From: an uncultured Eubacteriales bacterium
GTDB lineage: Bacteria; Bacillota; Clostridia; Oscillospirales; Oscillospiraceae
Assembly (NCBI GenBank): GCA_900545585.1
Contig: UQZR01000001.1
Coordinates: 1-64,000, forward strand
DNA: 64,000 bases
Direction of reading: 5' to 3'
Numbering within the stretch: position 1 is the first letter of the stretch; every line of letters begins with the position of its first letter. Below the pieces are notes generated by a model, which saw only the letters and a list, made by a program, of their open reading frames with translations, did no database searches and had not been told where the DNA came from. The translations under genes and the position numbers were made by a program. Shown here in pieces: positions 25,751-33,790 of this stretch.

Positions 25751-26665
25751 ATGATACATACCATTGATGGCATTATTTCCGCCGCCTGCGGCAGCAGGAC
25801 CGGTGTCATCGCCGTAGCTGCCGCCCACGACCAGCCGGTGATCGAAGCCGTGGTGGATGCCCGCCGCGAGGGCATTGCCACCCCCATTCTGGTGGGACAT
25901 AAGGAGGAGATCGCGTCCATGCTCAGCGCTCTGGGCGAGGATCCTGCCGCCTATGAAATAGTGGCCGGCGACAGCGATACCGACTGCGCCGCCAAGGCCG
26001 TAGCCCTGTGCGCAGAGGGCAGGGCCGACTTCCTGATGAAGGGTATTCTGGGAACCGCCGACCTGATGCGGGCTGTATTCAATAAGGAGCACGGCCTGCG
26101 CACCTCCCACCTCACCACCCACTGCATGCTCTATGAGATCCCCGCGCTGGACCGGATGGTGCTTCTCACCGACGGCGGTGTCAACACCTTCCCCGACCTG
26201 GACAAAAAGGCCGAGATCTTGGAGAACGCCGCCATGGTGCTGCAGGCCCTGGGCTACGAGCACATCAATGCCGCCTGCATCTGCGGCGCAGAGCAGGTGA
26301 ACCCCAAGGTGCAGTCCACCGTGGATGCCGATGCGCTGGCCCACATGACCGACCGCTGGACCAAGTACAATATGGATGTCTGCGGCCCCGTGGCACTGGA
26401 TCTGGCCGTCAGTGAGGAAGCCTGCCATCACAAGCACTTCACTGCCCCCGGGGCGGGCAGGGCTGACATCCTGCTGGTGCCCAATTATGAGGTAGGAAAC
26501 GGCATCGGCAAGGCCGCTACCCTGTTCGGCGGCGCCAAGAATGCCGGCATCATCCTGGGCGCCAAGGTGCCCATCGTGCTGGTGAGCCGCGCCGACAGCG
26601 CCCACTCCAAGCTGGCCTCCATCGCGCTGGGCAGCGTTCTGGCCGCCCGCATGGACCTGGCCTGA
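25751..26665 (+). CDS. Phosphate butyryl/acetyltransferase family protein (Ptb-like)
   Basis: PTA/PTB-family acyltransferase that would move an acyl group between CoA and phosphate. 304 residues from ATG 25751, preceded by AGGAGG. Family blocks: DFLMKGILGTADLMRAV, VLLTDGGVNTFPDL, GAGRADILLVPNYEVGN and a Gly/Ala-rich C-terminus (NAGIILGAKVPIVLVSRAD). Butyrate-producing operons pair ptb with buk, but no kinase gene follows here; the next gene is an aminotransferase. The true acyl substrate (butyryl, branched-chain or acetyl) cannot be told from the sequence. Confidence 0.85.
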   Translation: MIHTIDGIISAACGSRTGVIAVAAAHDQPVIEAVVDARREGIATPILVGHKEEIASMLSALGEDPAAYEIVAGDSDTDCAAKAVALCAEGRADFLMKGILGTADLMRAVFNKEHGLRTSHLTTHCMLYEIPALDRMVLLTDGGVNTFPDLDKKAEILENAAMVLQALGYEHINAACICGAEQVNPKVQSTVDADALAHMTDRWTKYNMDVCGPVALDLAVSEEACHHKHFTAPGAGRADILLVPNYEVGNGIGKAATLFGGAKNAGIILGAKVPIVLVSRADSAHSKLASIALGSVLAARMDLA

Positions 26666-26702
26666 CATCCCGTATCCACTACCGTCTGAAAGGAGTTTTC
26701 TT

Positions 26703-27893
26703 ATGGTCAATCAGCAATTCTATGAGCTGGGCACCGCCCCTTCTGTCATCCGTCAGCTGTTCGCCTATGGTCTGGAGCAGGCCGCCAAGGTGGGCGCGGA
26801 TAAGGTCTTTGACTATTCCCTGGGCAATCCCAGCATCCCTGCCCCCAAAAAGGTCAATGAGTCCATCCATACCATTGTGGACACCACGGACTCTATCCGA
26901 CTCCACGGCTACTCCATGGCCAACGGCTTCGAGGATGCCCGCGCCGCCGTGGCCAAGGACCTCTCCGACCGCTTCGGCCTGAATGTGAAGGCCAGTGAGC
27001 TGTTCCTCACCTGCGGCGCGGCGCCGGCCCTGATCTCCATCATCAAGGCTCTCGTTCTGGACAGTGATTCCGAGATCATGGCCGTGGCTCCTTTTTTCCC
27101 CGAGTACCGTCCCTTCGTCACTGCCAACGGCGGCAAGCTGGTGGTGGTCCCCGCCGATACCCAGGCGTTCCAGATCCATCTGGACGCCGTGGAGCAGCGC
27201 ATCACGCCCCATACCCAGGCCATCATCATCAATTCCCCCAACAATCCCTCCGGTGTGGTGTACACCGAGGAGACTCTGCGGGGTCTGGCCGTCCTGCTGG
27301 AGCGCAAGAGCGCCGAATACGGCCACCCCATCTATATTATCGCCGACGAGCCCTACCGCGAGCTGGTGTACGGCGATGTCACCGTGCCCTTTATCCCCTG
27401 CCTGTACCGCAATACCATCGTCTGCTACTCCTACTCCAAGTCCCTGTCCCTGCCCGGCGAGCGCATCGGCTATGTGTACGTCCCGGGCTTTGCCGACGAC
27501 AGTGCCGCGGTGTACGCCGCTGTTTCCGGTGCCGCCCGTGTCATGGGTCACGTCTGCCCGCCCACACTGATGCAGAAAGTCATCCAACTGTGCGCCGGTG
27601 AGCGCCCCGACTTGGCGGCCTACGATGAGAATCGCAACCTGCTGTACAACAGCCTGCGGGAGATGGGCTACGAGTGCGCCAAGCCAGACGGCGCGTTCTA
27701 CCTGTTCGTCAAGGCCCCCAACGGCGACGCCAACGCGTTCTCCGAGAAGGCCAAGCTGGACTACAACCTGCTGGTGGTGCCCGCTGACGGCTTCGGCTGC
27801 CCCGGCTACTTCCGCCTGAGCTACTGCGTGTCCAACGACATGATCCGTCGCAGCCTCCCCGCCTTCCGCGCCATGATGGAGGAGTGCCGGTAA
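26703..27893 (+). CDS. PLP-dependent class I/II aminotransferase
   Basis: AspB-like fold-type I aminotransferase, 396 residues. The Schiff-base Lys lies in CYSYSKSLSLPGERIGYV. Other family marks: LGNPSIPAPKKV, GAAPALISIIKAL, PFFPEYRPF, INSPNNPSGVVYTEE and IADEPYRELVY. Located 37 bases after the ptb-like gene with an AAAGGAG site, so probably cotranscribed. Substrate probably an aromatic, aspartate or alanine-type amino acid; pairing with an acyl phosphotransferase suggests amino-acid fermentation (inference). Confidence 0.85.
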   Translation: MVNQQFYELGTAPSVIRQLFAYGLEQAAKVGADKVFDYSLGNPSIPAPKKVNESIHTIVDTTDSIRLHGYSMANGFEDARAAVAKDLSDRFGLNVKASELFLTCGAAPALISIIKALVLDSDSEIMAVAPFFPEYRPFVTANGGKLVVVPADTQAFQIHLDAVEQRITPHTQAIIINSPNNPSGVVYTEETLRGLAVLLERKSAEYGHPIYIIADEPYRELVYGDVTVPFIPCLYRNTIVCYSYSKSLSLPGERIGYVYVPGFADDSAAVYAAVSGAARVMGHVCPPTLMQKVIQLCAGERPDLAAYDENRNLLYNSLREMGYECAKPDGAFYLFVKAPNGDANAFSEKAKLDYNLLVVPADGFGCPGYFRLSYCVSNDMIRRSLPAFRAMMEECR

Positions 27894-27915
27894 GCTACTC
27901 GCGGACAAATCGCAT

Positions 27916-27952
27916 AAAAATGTCTCTCAACGATGTTGAGGGGCATTTTTAT
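27916..27952 (+). terminator. Terminator after the aminotransferase gene
   Basis: Imperfect stem AAAAATG...CTCAAC / GTTGAG...CATTTTT with a GAT loop and trailing T and A residues. Confidence 0.7.
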
Positions 27953-27997
27953 ACAAAACTGTTCGGTGAGATTCCCCATATTTTTCCGAAATTTTAC

Positions 27998-28026
27998 TTG
28001 CAATCTCCGGCACAGCCGCCTATAAT
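27998..28026 (+). promoter_or_regulatory. Promoter of asnA
   Basis: TTGCAA (27998-28003) and consensus TATAAT (28021-28026), 17-base spacing, 37 bases before the asnA start. Confidence 0.8.
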
Positions 28027-28063
28027 GGCAACATATTTTTTATTCAAGAGAGGTGTTTCACGC

Positions 28064-29074
28064 ATGAGCAAATTGACGATCCCTGCCGGCTACAAAACGC
28101 CGCTGTCCACCTATGAGATGCAGCGCGCGATCGAGTTCATCAAGAGCAATTTTCAGGTGAACCTGGGGCAGGCGCTGAATCTGCGCCGTGTCTCCGCTCC
28201 CCTGTTCGTGGAGGAGAATTCCGGTCTGAACGACAACCTTAACGGCGTGGAGCGCCCTGTTTCCTTTGATATCCCCGATGTGGGCGCCACCGGTCAGGTG
28301 GTCCACTCGCTGGCCAAGTGGAAGCGGCTGGCGCTGAAGCGCTACGATTTCAAGCCCGGTAAGGGCCTGTTCACCGACATGAACGCCATCCGCCGCGACG
28401 AGGAGGTAGACAACCTCCACTCCGTCTATGTGGATCAGTGGGACTGGGAGAAGGTCATCGAGCGGCAGGACCGCAACGAGCAATTCCTGCGCCAGACCGT
28501 CCGCGCCATTGTGGGCGCCGTGGTGGAGACCAACGACGCCCTGCAGATCGCGTTTCCCAGCCTGCACACCGTACTGGATCGTGAGGTGTACTTCGTCACC
28601 ACCCAGGAGCTGGAGGATCGCTGGCCCGACTACACCCCCAAGGAGCGCGAGAACGCCATCTGCCGTGAACACCACACCGTGTTCCTGATGCAGATCGGCG
28701 ACGACCTGAAGCGCAGCGGCAAGCCCCATGACGGCCGCGCTCCCGACTATGACGACTGGTCCCTGAACGGCGATATCATTATGTATAACCCCGTGCTGGA
28801 CAGTGCCTTTGAGATCTCCTCCATGGGTATCCGCGTGGACGAAGCATCCATGGACTACCAGCTGCACAAGCGCGGCTGTGATGACCGCCGTGAGCTGCCC
28901 TTCCACAAGATGCTGCTCAGCGGCCAGCTGCCCCTGACCATTGGCGGTGGTATCGGCCAGAGCCGTCTGTGCATGCTGATGATCGGTACCTGCCACATCG
29001 GCGAGGTGCAGGCCAGCCTGTGGGACAAGGCCACCGTGGACGGCTGCGCCGCACACGGCGTCATGCTGCTGTAA
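28064..29074 (+). CDS. asnA: Aspartate-ammonia ligase
   Basis: Ammonia-dependent asparagine synthetase, class II synthetase fold. 336 residues, the family length. The N-terminal block YEMQRAIEFIKSNFQ, LNGVERPVSFDIP, HSLAKWKRLALKRY, MNAIRRDE and YVDQWDWEKVI are all typical, and TIGGGIGQSRLCMLMIG is the C-terminal motif. The ATG at 28064 has AGAGAGGTG upstream; in-frame upstream codons belong to the promoter. A single-gene unit between its own promoter and terminator. Confidence 0.96.
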   Translation: MSKLTIPAGYKTPLSTYEMQRAIEFIKSNFQVNLGQALNLRRVSAPLFVEENSGLNDNLNGVERPVSFDIPDVGATGQVVHSLAKWKRLALKRYDFKPGKGLFTDMNAIRRDEEVDNLHSVYVDQWDWEKVIERQDRNEQFLRQTVRAIVGAVVETNDALQIAFPSLHTVLDREVYFVTTQELEDRWPDYTPKERENAICREHHTVFLMQIGDDLKRSGKPHDGRAPDYDDWSLNGDIIMYNPVLDSAFEISSMGIRVDEASMDYQLHKRGCDDRRELPFHKMLLSGQLPLTIGGGIGQSRLCMLMIGTCHIGEVQASLWDKATVDGCAAHGVMLL

Positions 29075-29097
29075 GCATCCCCTGTTTCCTCCATATG

Positions 29098-29134
29098 AAA
29101 AGCCCCGCAGTCCTTTGGGACTGCGGGGCTTTCT
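29098..29134 (+). terminator. Terminator after asnA
   Basis: AAAGCCCCGCAGTCC pairs perfectly with GGACTGCGGGGCTTT, followed by CTT. It may also end the convergent DivIVA-like gene. Confidence 0.88.
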
Positions 29135-29187
29135 TGTGCATTTTACCACAGCATCAGATGGTCCGCCTGATCAAGTCTCGCCGCGGC

Positions 29188-29769
29188 TCATTCCCCACCG
29201 TTGATGGTCTCCGCCAGCTGACGCAGGGACTCCTGGAACTGCTGGAAATTCCCCAGGTCACACTCCTCCACACAGCACTGCGCCTTCCGCAGCTCGGCCA
29301 GGATGCCCTCGTTCATCTGACGGTACGCCGCCTCCTGCTGGGTACACCACCGGCGCTGGCCGTCCACCAGCTCCATCAGCTCCGCGATGGCCTTGCTGCG
29401 GAACTCCTCGGTACGGCGGTGGGCGCTGATCTCGATGTCCGCGATGTGGTCCTTCAGGGACTGGTATTGAGCTGCCGGCCCCCGCAGCGTCTCATTCTCG
29501 CGGCGCAGCGTCTCCTCCTCTGTACGCAGGCGCTCTGCCTCGGCGCGCAGGATCTCCGTGTCTGCCAGCTGCTGCTCCAGCTCCGCGGAACGAGCCCGCA
29601 GGGCGGACAGCTCGCTCTCCGCCGTTTCACACCGGACGCGGAGGCGCTCCGTCTCCTCCATCAGTGCCTCCAGCTTTTTCTGGGACTCCTCCGCCGTTTT
29701 CCGGATGTAGGAGATGACATCCTCCCGATCGAATCCGCCAAATACACACGTTTTGAAGCTGGTTTCCAT
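29188..29769 (-). CDS. DivIVA-like coiled-coil protein
   Basis: 193 residues from the ATG at 29767-29769. The N-terminal FGGFDREDVISYIRK (about 10-24) matches the short DivIVA-type N-terminal motif found in clostridial cell-division and polarity proteins. Most of the rest (about 30-130) is a continuous coiled coil rich in Glu, Arg, Leu and Ala. The C-terminal part (about 130-190) is helical with a Cys pair (QCCVEEC). Its role in division, curvature-sensing or sporulation is inference. Monocistronic, behind a good promoter (29801-29829). Confidence 0.75.
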   Translation of the reverse strand: METSFKTCVFGGFDREDVISYIRKTAEESQKKLEALMEETERLRVRCETAESELSALRARSAELEQQLADTEILRAEAERLRTEEETLRRENETLRGPAAQYQSLKDHIADIEISAHRRTEEFRSKAIAELMELVDGQRRWCTQQEAAYRQMNEGILAELRKAQCCVEECDLGNFQQFQESLRQLAETINGGE

Positions 29770-29800
29770 GGCCCAAGTTCCTCTCTCTCGATTTTTTCTC

Positions 29801-29829
29801 ATCATAGCACATGCGTCGCCGATTGACAA
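29801..29829 (-). promoter_or_regulatory. Promoter of the DivIVA-like gene
   Basis: Minus-strand TTGTCA (29824-29829) and TATGAT (29801-29806), 17-base spacing. Confidence 0.7.
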
Positions 29830-30020
29830 GCGATGTGCGCAAAAAAGCGCCGCCGCAGGCATTACGCCCGGGTGGTATCCTCCTGAAACGGCAGGTACTC
29901 GATGAACAACACGAAAACCACGTCGAGGCCACCCACGCCGCGGGATGCTATAACCGAGAATAAGGGCGGCTGTTTTGTACGCTCCCCGAAGGCAGAGGGA
30001 AAGAATATTTAGAGGTTTGT
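29830..30020. other. Intergenic sequence at the left edge of the accessory block
   Basis: No supported gene. A short minus-strand open stretch near 29870-29960 could be a decayed gene end, but I recognise nothing in it. Base composition drops relative to the flanking genes toward 30000. Confidence 0.3.
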
Positions 30021-30049
30021 TGACACTAACCATCAGCGGTGCTATACTT
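30021..30049 (+). promoter_or_regulatory. Promoter of the methyltransferase-ZIP gene block
   Basis: Consensus TTGACA (30021-30026), 17-base spacer, TATACT (30044-30049). The transcript would carry a leader of about 180 bases before the first start codon. Confidence 0.8.
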
Positions 30050-30162
30050 TGGAGCAGAAATGGAAAGTGGATTTTTTAAGGAGATCATCCGCAACCGCTA
30101 AATAATGCAAGAACGGCTTTGGGAAGGCTGCCGCAGAGATGCGGCTTTTCCAAGCTATGGTA

Positions 30163-30213
30163 GTTAGCCACATCTAACCGAAAGATGTACGCGTATAGGT
30201 TAGATGCAGCTAA
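30163..30213 (+). promoter_or_regulatory. Leader hairpin next to the ribosome site
   Basis: TTAGC plus CATCTAACC (30164-30179) pair with GGTTAGATG plus GCTAA (30198-30213). The 3-prime arm ends just before the Shine-Dalgarno of the methyltransferase gene. A second stem GCCGCA-GAGA-TGCGGC lies upstream near 30130-30145. Confidence 0.55.
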
Positions 30214-30233
30214 TGGAGAGAGGAGTGGTCGAC

Positions 30234-30848
30234 ATGCGAAAACACAGGAACTTCTGGGACAAAAATGCCAGTCGGTACGACCGCTTTATGCGAAAGGATC
30301 GGGCGGCGTATGACGAGATGTATGCGATGATCCGACCGGTGGTGAAAGCCAAAACGGTGCTGGAGCTGGCCACCGGCACGGGGCTGATCGCCAAAAACAT
30401 CGTGAACGCGGCGGCGCACATTGAGGCGACGGACGCCTCCACGGAGATGATCGCCGAGGCAAAGCGGGACAACCAATCTGCGAAGCTGCATTTTTCAGTG
30501 CAGGATATGTTCCGCCTGCCCTACGCGGATAAGTCCTTCGATGTGGTGATCGTGTCCAATGCGCTGCACATCGTGCCGCTGCCGGAAAAGGCTCTTGCCG
30601 AGATCCGCCGGGTGCTGAGGGACGACGGCGTGCTCATCGCGCCCACCTTCACCCACGCGGGAAACTCGTTTTCCGGCAAGGTCAGGGCATTTTTTATGAG
30701 GATGGCAGGCTTCCCTCTCCGCAGCAAGTGGACGAGCGAGGAATACCTGTGCTTCCTGCGGCAGAACGGCTGGACGGTGCGGAAAAGCGTTGTTCTGAAA
30801 GCATCCTTCCCGTTGACCTATGCGGAATGTGTGAAATCTGAGGTGTGA
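30234..30848 (+). CDS. Class I SAM-dependent methyltransferase
   Basis: 204 residues from the ATG at 30234, which has AGAGGAG upstream. UbiE-like methyltransferase fold: N-terminal HRNFWDKNASRYDRFM, motif I TVLELATGTGLIAKN, acidic motif IEATDASTEMI and VQDMFRLPYADKSFDVVIVSNALHI (shortened here: FRLPYADKSFDVV). The substrate is unknown. First gene of a block of closely spaced genes (two methyltransferases, an ATC-hydrolase-like protein, a ZIP transporter), so a shared small-molecule or metal-linked role is possible. Confidence 0.85.
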   Translation: MRKHRNFWDKNASRYDRFMRKDRAAYDEMYAMIRPVVKAKTVLELATGTGLIAKNIVNAAAHIEATDASTEMIAEAKRDNQSAKLHFSVQDMFRLPYADKSFDVVIVSNALHIVPLPEKALAEIRRVLRDDGVLIAPTFTHAGNSFSGKVRAFFMRMAGFPLRSKWTSEEYLCFLRQNGWTVRKSVVLKASFPLTYAECVKSEV

Positions 30849-30849
30849 T

Positions 30850-31455
30850 ATGCCATTCTTTGAAAATACCCGCAAGCCCGAAGGCTTTGGCGGGAAACTC
30901 ATGGTTGCCATGATGAATCTGGGTCACAGTCCTGTGGCGCGATGGGGGCTTCAATTTCTGGATGCTGCGCCGGACGCCAGGGTGCTGGACTGTGGCTGCG
31001 GCGGCGGTGCGAACATGAAAAGGCTGCTGAAAAAATGCCCACAGGGCATTGTCAAGGGCATCGACTATTCGCCCGTCAGCGTGGAGAAAACAAAAAAGGT
31101 CAACGAGGCCGCCATCGCGGAGGGTCGCTGCACCGTTCTGCAGGGCAGTGTGGCGGATATGGTGTTTGCGGACGACTGGTTTGACACCATTACAGCCTTT
31201 GAAACCGTCTATTTCTGGCCTGACCTGCCGCGGTGCTTCCGGGAAGTTTATCGGGTGCTGAAGCCCGGCGGGACCTTTCTCATCTGCAACGAGAGCAATG
31301 GCGACACGAACAAGGACGAAAAGTGGACGGAGATCATCGGCGGCATGACCATCTATAAGGACGTTGAGTTAAAGGCGTATCTGGAGCAGGCGGGCTTTCA
31401 CGAGGTGCAGATACACAAAAAGAAAAGCTGGCTGTGCATCACGGCGCGGAAATGA
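30850..31455 (+). CDS. Second class I SAM-dependent methyltransferase
   Basis: 201 residues. Starts one base after the stop of the first methyltransferase. Motif I is VLDCGCGGGANMKRLL, followed by GIDYSPVSVEKTK, and AFETVYFWPDLPRCFREV with the PGGTFLICNE strand. This is the FkbM/UbiE-like small-molecule methyltransferase class rather than a protein or DNA type. A C-terminal YLEQAGFHEVQIHKKKSW matches the usual cap. Substrate unknown. Confidence 0.85.
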   Translation: MPFFENTRKPEGFGGKLMVAMMNLGHSPVARWGLQFLDAAPDARVLDCGCGGGANMKRLLKKCPQGIVKGIDYSPVSVEKTKKVNEAAIAEGRCTVLQGSVADMVFADDWFDTITAFETVYFWPDLPRCFREVYRVLKPGGTFLICNESNGDTNKDEKWTEIIGGMTIYKDVELKAYLEQAGFHEVQIHKKKSWLCITARK

Positions 31456-31470
31456 GGGAGAAGCAGACAG

Positions 31471-32172
31471 GTGAAGGACAAGAAGCTCCTATTTGACCGC
31501 AAATGCCATGTGCTGTATTCCAGGCCCTGCAAGGAGGAGATACGGGCAAAAATCGCCCTGCACTATCCGGAAGCGGAGCGCGAGGCGGTATGGGAGCAGG
31601 TGCAGCGGCAGTATGCGGACTTCCTCTCCGACTGGCGCACCGATTTGGGCGGCAAAAAGAACTTCCACAACGGCGTAGGCGGCACCTACGACTGCATCGC
31701 CATCATGAGCTATTACACAGTCTGCAAAGCTGTCACATCCTTCCGCGAGATCGAGGAGATGGAGGAAAACCTGATCCTGCCGATCTTCCGCAGGCTGCGG
31801 TTCGTGGACTGCAACAAGCCGTTCTGGAGGAAGCTGATGTACAAGGCGTTTGTTCGTGCGAAAAGCGGCTGCGACAAATGGCACGATTACGAGATGTCGG
31901 TTGCGCCTTATGAAACCGACAAGCCCATCTATTATGAGTTTACATCGTGTCCGGCAGCGGAGTTCGCCATCCGGCACGGTCTTACGGACATCATGCCCGC
32001 CCTGTGCAATGTGGACTATGCGTCCATGGAGCTGCTCCACGCAAGGCTGGTGCGGACGACTACCTGCGTGGACGGCTGCCGATGCGACTACACCATCTGC
32101 AGCGATAAAGACCCGTATCTGAAGGCGCATCCCGAATACCGGGACGAGGCGGGCTATCGAAGAAACAAATAA
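31471..32172 (+). CDS. L-2-amino-thiazoline-4-carboxylic acid hydrolase family protein
   Basis: 233 residues from a GTG at 31471. It resembles the ATC hydrolase family, whose founding member opens 2-amino-thiazoline-4-carboxylate to N- or S-carbamoyl-cysteine. Marks: NGVGGTYDCIAIMSYY, FRRLRFVDCNKPFWRKLM, a helical middle part and a C-terminal Cys-rich stretch (TTCVDGCRCDYTIC). Many family members in gut Firmicutes have no tested activity, so the reaction here is uncertain. It lies 15 bases after a methyltransferase gene. Confidence 0.72.
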   Translation: MKDKKLLFDRKCHVLYSRPCKEEIRAKIALHYPEAEREAVWEQVQRQYADFLSDWRTDLGGKKNFHNGVGGTYDCIAIMSYYTVCKAVTSFREIEEMEENLILPIFRRLRFVDCNKPFWRKLMYKAFVRAKSGCDKWHDYEMSVAPYETDKPIYYEFTSCPAAEFAIRHGLTDIMPALCNVDYASMELLHARLVRTTTCVDGCRCDYTICSDKDPYLKAHPEYRDEAGYRRNK

Positions 32173-32199
32173 TACTGCAATATAAAGGCGGTGAGACGA

Positions 32200-32976
32200 A
32201 TGGAAACCTTCATCGGAATCATGATCCCTTTCTTGGGTACAACACTGGGCGCGGCCTGCGTGTTCTTTATGAAAAAATCCCTTGGCGATCTGGTGCAGCG
32301 CTCGCTCGCAGGTTTCGCCGCCGGGGTGATGGTGGCGGCGTCCATATGGAGCCTGCTGATTCCCGCCATCGAGCAGTCGGAGGGCATGGGCAAGCTGTCC
32401 TTCCTCCCGGCCTTTATCGGTTTCTGGGTCGGCGTGCTGTTTTTACTTATGCTCGATCATCTGATCCCCCACCTTCACGTGGGCAGCAATCAGGCGGAGG
32501 GCCCGAAAAGCAGGCTGGGCCGCACCACCATGATGGTGCTGGCAGTGACCCTGCATAACATCCCGGAGGGAATGGCGGTGGGTGTGATGTACGCGGGCTT
32601 CCTCGCGGGGAACGCGCAGATCACGGCGGCCAGCGCGCTTGTCCTGTCCCTTGGCATCGCCATTCAGAATTTCCCCGAGGGGGCGATCATCTCCATGCCG
32701 CTGCGGGCGGAGGGTGAGAGCAAGGGCAAGGCGTTTCTCGGCGGCGTGCTTTCCGGCGTGGTGGAGCCTATCGGCGCGGTGCTGACGATTCTCGCGGCGC
32801 AGCTCGTGATCCCGGCGCTGCCGTATTTTCTGAGCTTCGCGGCGGGCGCCATGCTCTATGTGGTTGTGGAGGAGCTGATTCCCGAAATGTCACAGGGAAA
32901 GCACTCCAACCTCGGAACGGTGTTCTTTGCCGTCGGCTTCAGCGTGATGATGACGCTGGATGTGGCGCTGGGATAG
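32200..32976 (+). CDS. ZIP family divalent metal transporter
   Basis: Predicted zinc (or other divalent metal) transporter, 258 residues, about eight helices. Metal-site helices are visible: VTLHNIPEGMAVGVMYAG and IAIQNFPEGAIISMPL (HN.PEG and QN.PEG). A short His-bearing loop (DHLIPHLHVG) sits between helices. The start at 32200 follows GGCGGTGAG. It ends 1 base before the remnant methyltransferase and belongs to the gene block read from 30021. Confidence 0.88.
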   Translation: METFIGIMIPFLGTTLGAACVFFMKKSLGDLVQRSLAGFAAGVMVAASIWSLLIPAIEQSEGMGKLSFLPAFIGFWVGVLFLLMLDHLIPHLHVGSNQAEGPKSRLGRTTMMVLAVTLHNIPEGMAVGVMYAGFLAGNAQITAASALVLSLGIAIQNFPEGAIISMPLRAEGESKGKAFLGGVLSGVVEPIGAVLTILAAQLVIPALPYFLSFAAGAMLYVVVEELIPEMSQGKHSNLGTVFFAVGFSVMMTLDVALG

Positions 32977-33365
32977 GCGCGGAGGTGCTGGCGTTCTTTG
33001 CCTCCGGTGTGTTCTGTTATTTCCCGGTGGAACAGGTCAAAGCACTTGCGCAGGGCATGGCGGACTCCTTCCCCGGCGGCGTGCTGGTGTTTGATGCGGC
33101 CAACCGGACGGCGGTGAAGATGATCGCCAAGACATGGCTCAAAAGCGCGAAGATCAGGGATGTGGGCGCGTATTTCGCGGTTTCGGACGCTCCCCAAGAG
33201 ATCGGCGCGTGGGACAGCCGTTTGCAGGTCACCAGCCGGGGCTATATGTTGGGCTACAATGATTTGAAAGCCCCCTCTGTCAGCAGATTTTTCCGTTTTC
33301 TTGCCAAAGTCGGTGACGGAATGATGAAGATGCAGATTGTAAAGATCAAATTCGGCGGCAGGTAA
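32977..33365 (+). pseudogene. Truncated LCM-type methyltransferase (C-terminal part only)
   Basis: About 128 codons matching the C-terminal half of a leucine-carboxyl-methyltransferase-like SAM enzyme (FFASGVFCYFPVEQV, then FPGGVLVFDAANRTAV). The N-terminal SAM-binding half is missing and no ribosome site or separate start is convincing; the reading frame begins next to the ZIP stop. An intact homologue elsewhere in the genome would show that this is a deletion remnant. Confidence 0.6.
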
Positions 33366-33517
33366 TGAAATACACCGGGATGCCTTGGGACATATAGGCG
33401 TTGATTACACCGTTGTTTTGAGAGCAGCTTTGGGAAGAAGAAACAGTAAGATCATTCCGATGCCGCCATCGCGGCCATCGGTTTGACATATATATTTTAT
33501 ATAGGAGGACAATCATT

Positions 33518-33787
33518 ATGAAAAAACTCGGTTTATTTGCAGCAGGTGTGCTGTTCGGCACAGCGGGCATCAAGCTGCTGGGCAGCAAGGATGCCAAGAA
33601 AGTCTACGCCCACACCACTGCTGCCGCACTGCGTGCCAAGGAGGGCGTGATGAAAACGGTCACGGCGGTGCGTGAGGGTGCGGAGGATGTTTACGCCGAT
33701 GCGAAGGCCATCAACGAATGCCGCGCAGAGGCGGAGGCTGCCGCTGTGGTGGAGGACGCTTCTGCGGAGGAAAGCAAGGCGGAGTGA
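33518..33787 (+). CDS. DUF6110 family small protein
   Basis: 89 residues; N-terminal hydrophobic stretch (KLGLFAAGVLFGTAGIKLL) followed by a helical acidic region rich in Ala and Glu (AEAAAVVEDASAEESKAE at the end). Proteins of this type are commonly encoded immediately upstream of a heavy-metal P-type ATPase, as here, and are thought to accompany it; the mechanism is unknown. It has a strong AGGAGG site and ends three bases before the ATPase start. Confidence 0.75.
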   Translation: MKKLGLFAAGVLFGTAGIKLLGSKDAKKVYAHTTAAALRAKEGVMKTVTAVREGAEDVYADAKAINECRAEAEAAAVVEDASAEESKAE

Positions 33788-33790
33788 GCC

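Noticed and set aside
33485..33515. TTGACA followed by AT-rich sequence before the DUF6110 gene
   Set aside because: No -10 element at suitable spacing before the Shine-Dalgarno; the match is probably chance in an AT-rich stretch.
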